Below, piece by piece: positions 39,760-39,855 of a DNA stretch of 39,855 bases; the stretch's first letter is position 1, and the number at the start of each line of letters is the position of its first letter. The translations under genes and the position numbers were made by a program. The DNA is from Planctomycetaceae bacterium (GTDB lineage Bacteria; Planctomycetota; Phycisphaerae; Phycisphaerales; SM1A02). The stretch spans positions 1 through 39,855 of the forward strand of contig CANLMX010000017.1 of assembly GCA_947492385.1 (NCBI GenBank). The letters run 5' to 3'. Under the pieces are notes generated by a model. That model worked only from the letters and a program-made list of their open reading frames with translations. It ran no database searches and had not been told where the DNA came from.

Positions 39760-39765
39760 ATCCTA
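39760..39765 (-). promoter_or_regulatory. Possible -10 element for the ferredoxin gene
   Basis: TAGGAT on the minus strand lies 56 bases before the ferredoxin ATG and just after the terminator of the upstream gene, so this gene would have a real leader. Only a weak GAGCGA is seen before the ATG. Confidence 0.35.
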
Positions 39766-39775
39766 CAAAAGCCAA

Positions 39776-39799
39776 CAGGGCCGGCGCTCGCCGGCCCTG
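39776..39799 (-). terminator. Intrinsic terminator of the right-edge gene
   Basis: An 11-bp perfect stem (CAGGGCCGGCG with CGCCGGCCCTG, two-base loop) is followed on the minus strand by TTGGCTTTTG, a T-rich tail. It lies 24 bases past the stop of the lysine-rich right-edge gene, fitting a rho-independent terminator. Confidence 0.75.
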
Positions 39800-39823
39800 C
39801 TGGTGTTGTCCGGTCGAGCAGTA

Positions 39824-39855
39824 TTACTTGCTCTTCTTCTTCGCGGTCTTCTTCG
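39824..39855 (-). CDS. C-terminal end of a lysine-rich, histone-like protein (partial)
   Basis: Only the last codons are in the window, reading KKTAKKKSK and a TAA stop on the minus strand. Lys/Ala-rich tails of this type end HU-type or histone H1-like DNA-binding proteins, which are common in planctomycetes, but ribosomal proteins and other basic tails are possible. The gene is cut by the window edge. A clear terminator follows the stop codon, which supports a real 3' end. Confidence 0.6.
   Translation of the reverse strand, partial: KKTAKKKSK

Overview
The window is a GC-rich, very compact bacterial chromosome segment with short intergenic gaps, many stop/start overlaps and no rRNA, tRNA, CRISPR array, transposase or phage gene that I can see. 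The best guess for the organism is a planctomycete of the Phycisphaerae type. This rests on recognised family styles rather than a marker gene: a porin O/P-like protein, a ThuA protein carrying a planctomycete-type membrane tail, Gly-rich-linker VWA proteins, ExbB operons with paired coiled-coil partners, and several small conserved proteins of that lineage.

Positions 338-21347 are mostly housekeeping: radA followed by a porin, an isolated nuoH, carB, plsC, ruvA, manC, ruvX, pgl, trpS, xerD, zwf, a CPBP-type membrane protease, trpC, apaG and asd. Two toxin-antitoxin-like pairs sit among them. One is a nucleotidyltransferase with a 77-residue partner (8982-9775). The other is BrnT/BrnA (11304-11856), whose operon runs into ruvA.

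Positions 21380-37358 hold the most interesting locus. A nine-gene minus-strand operon (33608 down to 21380) encodes, in order, a zinc-ribbon GTPase, a membrane-anchored protein with a GAP1-N2-like N-terminus, a secreted protein, a 968-residue membrane-anchored helical protein, a GYF-domain polytopic protein, a MotA/TolQ/ExbB proton-channel protein, two ExbD/MotB-like coiled-coil partners and a lipoprotein. Divergent from it, across 71 bp, are two membrane-anchored VWA proteins and a CPA1-type cation/proton antiporter. Together these look like parts of an envelope-spanning machine gated by a GTPase and powered by ion flow. That function is inference.

Positions 37393-39855 carry a ThuA/membrane fusion, a conserved basic small protein, a strong hairpin terminator, a two-cluster ferredoxin and the cut-off lysine-rich end of a likely histone-like protein.

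A window-wide signal is that almost every gene starting a transcription unit has a TANNNT hexamer 6-10 bases before its start codon (13 in one case) and no Shine-Dalgarno site. This suggests that leaderless mRNA is the normal mode here. carB is the clear exception, with a leader of about 80 nt and a good Shine-Dalgarno site.
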